Shown: one piece after another, positions 6,023-8,515 of the stretch | Layout of the letters: each line of letters opens with the position of its first letter | Position numbering within the stretch: the first letter of the stretch is position 1 | NCBI GenBank assembly: GCA_026417195.1 | Contig: JAOADS010000091.1 | Location: 1 to 8,515 of the forward strand | Source of the DNA: Ignavibacteria bacterium | GTDB taxonomy: Bacteria; Bacteroidota; Ignavibacteria; Tepidaquicellales; OLB5 | Direction of reading: 5' to 3' | Length of the DNA stretch: 8,515 bases | The notes under the pieces: generated by a model | Told to the model about the DNA's origin: nothing | Database searches by the model: none | The model's input: only the letters and a program-made list of their open reading frames with translations | Program-made: the position numbers and the translations under genes

Positions 6023-7387
6023 TTGAGTTTTGATGCTACATATACCAGAGAGCTTCCTCTTGTTGAAGGAAGAAGTTCATTCAGGGAGCTGGATGATGTA
6101 ATAACTAAACCTTTGGATACAAAACCGTCCGTGAAATGGTGGATAGGCTTCGGTATCAGTTTCACTGCCCTGATGATAGGAGCTGTCTGTCTGGGTCTTA
6201 CATTCTGGATAGGTATAGGTCTCTGGGGAAACAATCAGCCCGTCGGCTGGGCATTTGACATAATTAACTTTGTTTTCTGGATTGGTATAGGGCATGCTGG
6301 TACGCTTATATCAGCAATACTATTTCTTTTCCGTCAGAAGTGGAGAACGGGTATAGCGCGTTTTGCTGAAGCTATGACAATTTTTGCAGTTATGACTGCA
6401 GGTATATTTCCGGCAATTCACACCGGACGCCCCTGGCTTGACGGTTATCTTTTACCATATCCCAATCAGCACAGTCTTTGGGTAAATTTCACTTCTCCTC
6501 TTCTATGGGATGTATTTGCAGTTTCAACCTATTTTACAGTTTCATTTGTATTCTGGTACGTTGGTCTAATTCCAGATTTTGCCTTGTTACGTGACAGAAC
6601 AAAGAGCGGTTTTAAGAAACTCATATATACAATACTAAGTCTTGGCTGGCGTGGTTCAAACCGTCACTGGCAGCATTATGAAAGGGTTTATCTGATACTT
6701 GCCGGACTCTCAACTCCGTTGGTATTATCAGTTCATACAATTGTCAGCTTTGACTTTGCTGTCTCCGTTCTTCCGGGATGGCATACAACTATATTTCCTC
6801 CTTATTTTGTTGCAGGAGCTATTTTCTCTGGTTTCGGTATGGTTTCAACTGTTCTGATAATTGTACGTAAGGTTTTCGATATGGAGCATATTATTACTAT
6901 CAACACACTGGAGAAGATGAATAAGATTTTGCTTGCAACTGGTACAATGGTAGGATATGCATATATTATGGAGTTTTTCATAGCGTGGTATAGCGGAAAT
7001 CCGATTGAGCTTTTTGTTTTCATAAACCGTGCCTTCGGACCATATGCCTGGGCTTACTGGATTATGTTCAGTTGTAATGTATTCTTCCCGCAGCTTTTCT
7101 GGTTTAAAAAGATCAGAAGAAACATATCAATCACCTTTATTCTCGTATTGCTTGTTAATGTAGGTATGTGGTTCGAAAGATATGTAATCATAGTTACGTC
7201 GTTGCACAGGGATTTCCTGCCTTCAAGCTGGGGAATGTATTTCCCGACAATTTATGACTTCGGAATACTGCTTGGAAGTTTCGGACTTTTCTTTACGCTT
7301 GTATTTCTTTTTGCAAAGACTTTGCCTGTTGTAGCTATTTCTGAAATAAAGGCAGTAACAGAAGGGGCACAACCCAAACATCATTGA
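6023..7387 (+). CDS. actC: ActC, NrfD/PsrC-like quinol-binding membrane subunit of alternative complex III
   Basis: This 454-residue protein has about ten hydrophobic helices, roughly at 40-66, 78-104, 117-135, 164-184, 223-243, 261-283, 303-323, 341-361, 368-392 and 413-432, as expected for the NrfD/PsrC fold. ActC is thought to oxidise menaquinol near the periplasmic side and pass electrons to ActB. Conserved-looking polar stretches include GIGHAGT (H91), IHTGRPW (H133) and SVHTIVSFDFAVSVLPGWH followed by TIFPPYFVAGAI. The start is TTG (6023-6025). An in-frame stop lies at 6008-6010 and the next in-frame ATG is codon 50, inside the first helix. The first 40 residues (MSFDATYTRELPLVEGRSSF, then TKPLDTKPSVKWW) fit the usual cytoplasmic N-terminus of ActC, so TTG is preferred. 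No good Shine-Dalgarno is seen. It lies between actB (22-nt gap) and actD-actE (21-nt gap). Confidence 0.93.
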   Translation: MSFDATYTRELPLVEGRSSFRELDDVITKPLDTKPSVKWWIGFGISFTALMIGAVCLGLTFWIGIGLWGNNQPVGWAFDIINFVFWIGIGHAGTLISAILFLFRQKWRTGIARFAEAMTIFAVMTAGIFPAIHTGRPWLDGYLLPYPNQHSLWVNFTSPLLWDVFAVSTYFTVSFVFWYVGLIPDFALLRDRTKSGFKKLIYTILSLGWRGSNRHWQHYERVYLILAGLSTPLVLSVHTIVSFDFAVSVLPGWHTTIFPPYFVAGAIFSGFGMVSTVLIIVRKVFDMEHIITINTLEKMNKILLATGTMVGYAYIMEFFIAWYSGNPIELFVFINRAFGPYAWAYWIMFSCNVFFPQLFWFKKIRRNISITFILVLLVNVGMWFERYVIIVTSLHRDFLPSSWGMYFPTIYDFGILLGSFGLFFTLVFLFAKTLPVVAISEIKAVTEGAQPKHH

Positions 7388-7408
7388 GATATGTAGTGAG
7401 AAATTTGA

Positions 7409-8515
7409 ATGATATCAGGAATATTAAATAAATTAAAATCCAGCTCTGATAAATTTCTTGAAACGGAGCCTCGCTCAGATAAGCTCTTTGCCTTAGGAGC
7501 CTTGTTTGACAAACCTGACGAGATAATTCATGCAGCTGAGGAAGTTTCGGAAAATTATAAAAAGTTCGATGTTCTTACTCCATATCCGGTTCACGGGATG
7601 GACAGAGCAATGAAGCTTCGTGAGACAAGCATCGGATGGGTAGGTCTAGCTGCAGGCATGAGCGGAACTTTACTTGCCTTCATTATGATATGGTGGATGG
7701 TTGGAGTTGACTACAGAAATATTTTCGGAGGTAAGCCATATTTCAATATTCCGCCTTCAATACCAATAATGTTTGAAGTTACTGTCCTGCTTGCCTCTTT
7801 AACGCTTGTTGGCTCTTTAATTGCAATTTTTTCAAAATTGCCTGCAAATGCAAATCCTTTAATGGATACAGAGTTTCTGAAAAGATGCACAAGTGACAGT
7901 TTCGGTATATACATAGAATCTTCTGACAGTAAGTTCAATACTGAGGAAATAAGATCTCTTTTCAGAAGTCTGGGAGCAAGGGAAATTCATGAGATTTACT
8001 TTCCCGTCTATGACAAAGGTGATACAGAAAATCCGATTCTTAACTTCAGATTTACCGGAGGACTTGTGTTGATCGGGATCATTACAGCTGGGATTACATA
8101 TTTCATCTTAAATGTATTGCTTTTCCTGCCACCTTTTGACTGGATGCATGAACAGCCCAGGGTGAATCCCCAGACTCCAAGTACTTTCTTTAAAGACGGC
8201 TGGTCTATGAGGAAACCGGTTGAAGGAACAGTTGCACGAGGTTTTATTCCCTATGAGTTCAAAGGGAAACATGATTCACTTGTTATACCTTCAGCAAATC
8301 CCTTACCTCTTACAAAGGAGGTTATGGATAAAGGTAAAAAACGTTATGATACTTACTGTTCTCCATGTCACGGATACTACGGCAAAGGTGACAGCAGACT
8401 CAGGGGACAGTTTCCTGTTCCTCCTACATTACATTCTGAAAAAGTAAGGAAATGGTCTGATGCGAATATATATCATGTTATTACTAACGGTCAGAACGTT
8501 ATGCCGTCTTATGAG
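7409..8515 (+). CDS. actD-actE: ActD-ActE fusion: DUF3341 membrane subunit joined to a monoheme cytochrome c (3' end cut by window)
   Basis: The frame is open for 369 codons from the ATG at 7409 to the window edge; a TGA sits immediately before the ATG, fixing the start. Residues 1-200 are an ActD/DUF3341 domain: LFALGALFDKPDEIIHAAE (26-44), then TPYPVHGMDRAM (57-68), helix 1 (74-99), a short loop with FGGKPYFNIPPSIP and helix 2 (118-141). Residues 216-240 form a third helix. After it comes an ActE-like cytochrome c with CSPCHGYYGKGD (heme motif C317-C320-H321) and NVMPSYE (363-369), where Met365 is the likely distal heme ligand. ActD and ActE are usually separate proteins. With the N-terminus inside, three helices place the cytochrome domain in the periplasm, so the fusion is topologically sensible. 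Expected role: ActE takes electrons from the complex towards the terminal oxidase. No frameshift or stop is seen at the junction (about 200-216). Confidence 0.92.
   Translation, partial: MISGILNKLKSSSDKFLETEPRSDKLFALGALFDKPDEIIHAAEEVSENYKKFDVLTPYPVHGMDRAMKLRETSIGWVGLAAGMSGTLLAFIMIWWMVGVDYRNIFGGKPYFNIPPSIPIMFEVTVLLASLTLVGSLIAIFSKLPANANPLMDTEFLKRCTSDSFGIYIESSDSKFNTEEIRSLFRSLGAREIHEIYFPVYDKGDTENPILNFRFTGGLVLIGIITAGITYFILNVLLFLPPFDWMHEQPRVNPQTPSTFFKDGWSMRKPVEGTVARGFIPYEFKGKHDSLVIPSANPLPLTKEVMDKGKKRYDTYCSPCHGYYGKGDSRLRGQFPVPPTLHSEKVRKWSDANIYHVITNGQNVMPSYE

Noticed and set aside
8220..8447. A 75-codon plus-strand open frame inside the ActD-ActE gene
   Set aside because: It lies out of frame within a clearly coding cytochrome c region and shows no recognisable motif, so it is a shadow frame.

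Overview
The window comes from a low-GC Gram-negative bacterium, most likely of the Bacteroidota/Ignavibacteriota (FCB) group. Three things point there: an alternative complex III (ACIII, quinol:cytochrome c oxidoreductase) gene set whose ActB carries the extended 'YWRS' Tat signal; a secreted beta-propeller protein rich in FG-GAP/VCBS-type repeats; and a promoter matching the TTG-N19/20-TAnnTTTG pattern of that group. Genus-level assignment is not possible from the sequence alone.

Left third (1-2103). Two genes read leftwards. The first, cut by the window edge, encodes a secreted FG-GAP/VCBS-like beta-propeller protein. Upstream of it is a 121-residue exported protein of unknown function that may have a small prealbumin-like beta-sandwich. 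A perfect 9-bp hairpin lies between them. Positions 1590-2103 form a gene-free divergent region with short repeats, a good minus-strand promoter candidate, a degenerate palindromic repeat, and two paired direct repeats just upstream of the respiratory operon.

Right two thirds (2104-8515). A tightly packed plus-strand operon encodes ACIII in the order actA, a 62-residue Tat-signal protein, actB, actC, and an actD-actE gene fusion that runs off the right edge. ActA is a membrane-anchored pentaheme cytochrome c. ActB is a 1040-residue fusion of a molybdopterin-oxidoreductase-like domain and a four-cluster iron-sulfur domain. ActC is a ten-helix NrfD/PsrC-type quinol-binding membrane subunit that starts at TTG. 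The last reading frame joins a DUF3341 ActD domain to a monoheme cytochrome c (ActE) through a third membrane helix. By analogy with characterised ACIII, quinol oxidised at ActC would pass electrons through the ActB clusters and/or the ActA hemes, then to the ActE heme and on to a terminal oxidase. actF and oxidase genes would be expected to the right but lie outside the window.

The points most worth a second look are the ActD-ActE fusion, the overlapping small Tat gene between actA and actB, and the complete four-cysteine motif at the start of the ActB molybdopterin-like domain.
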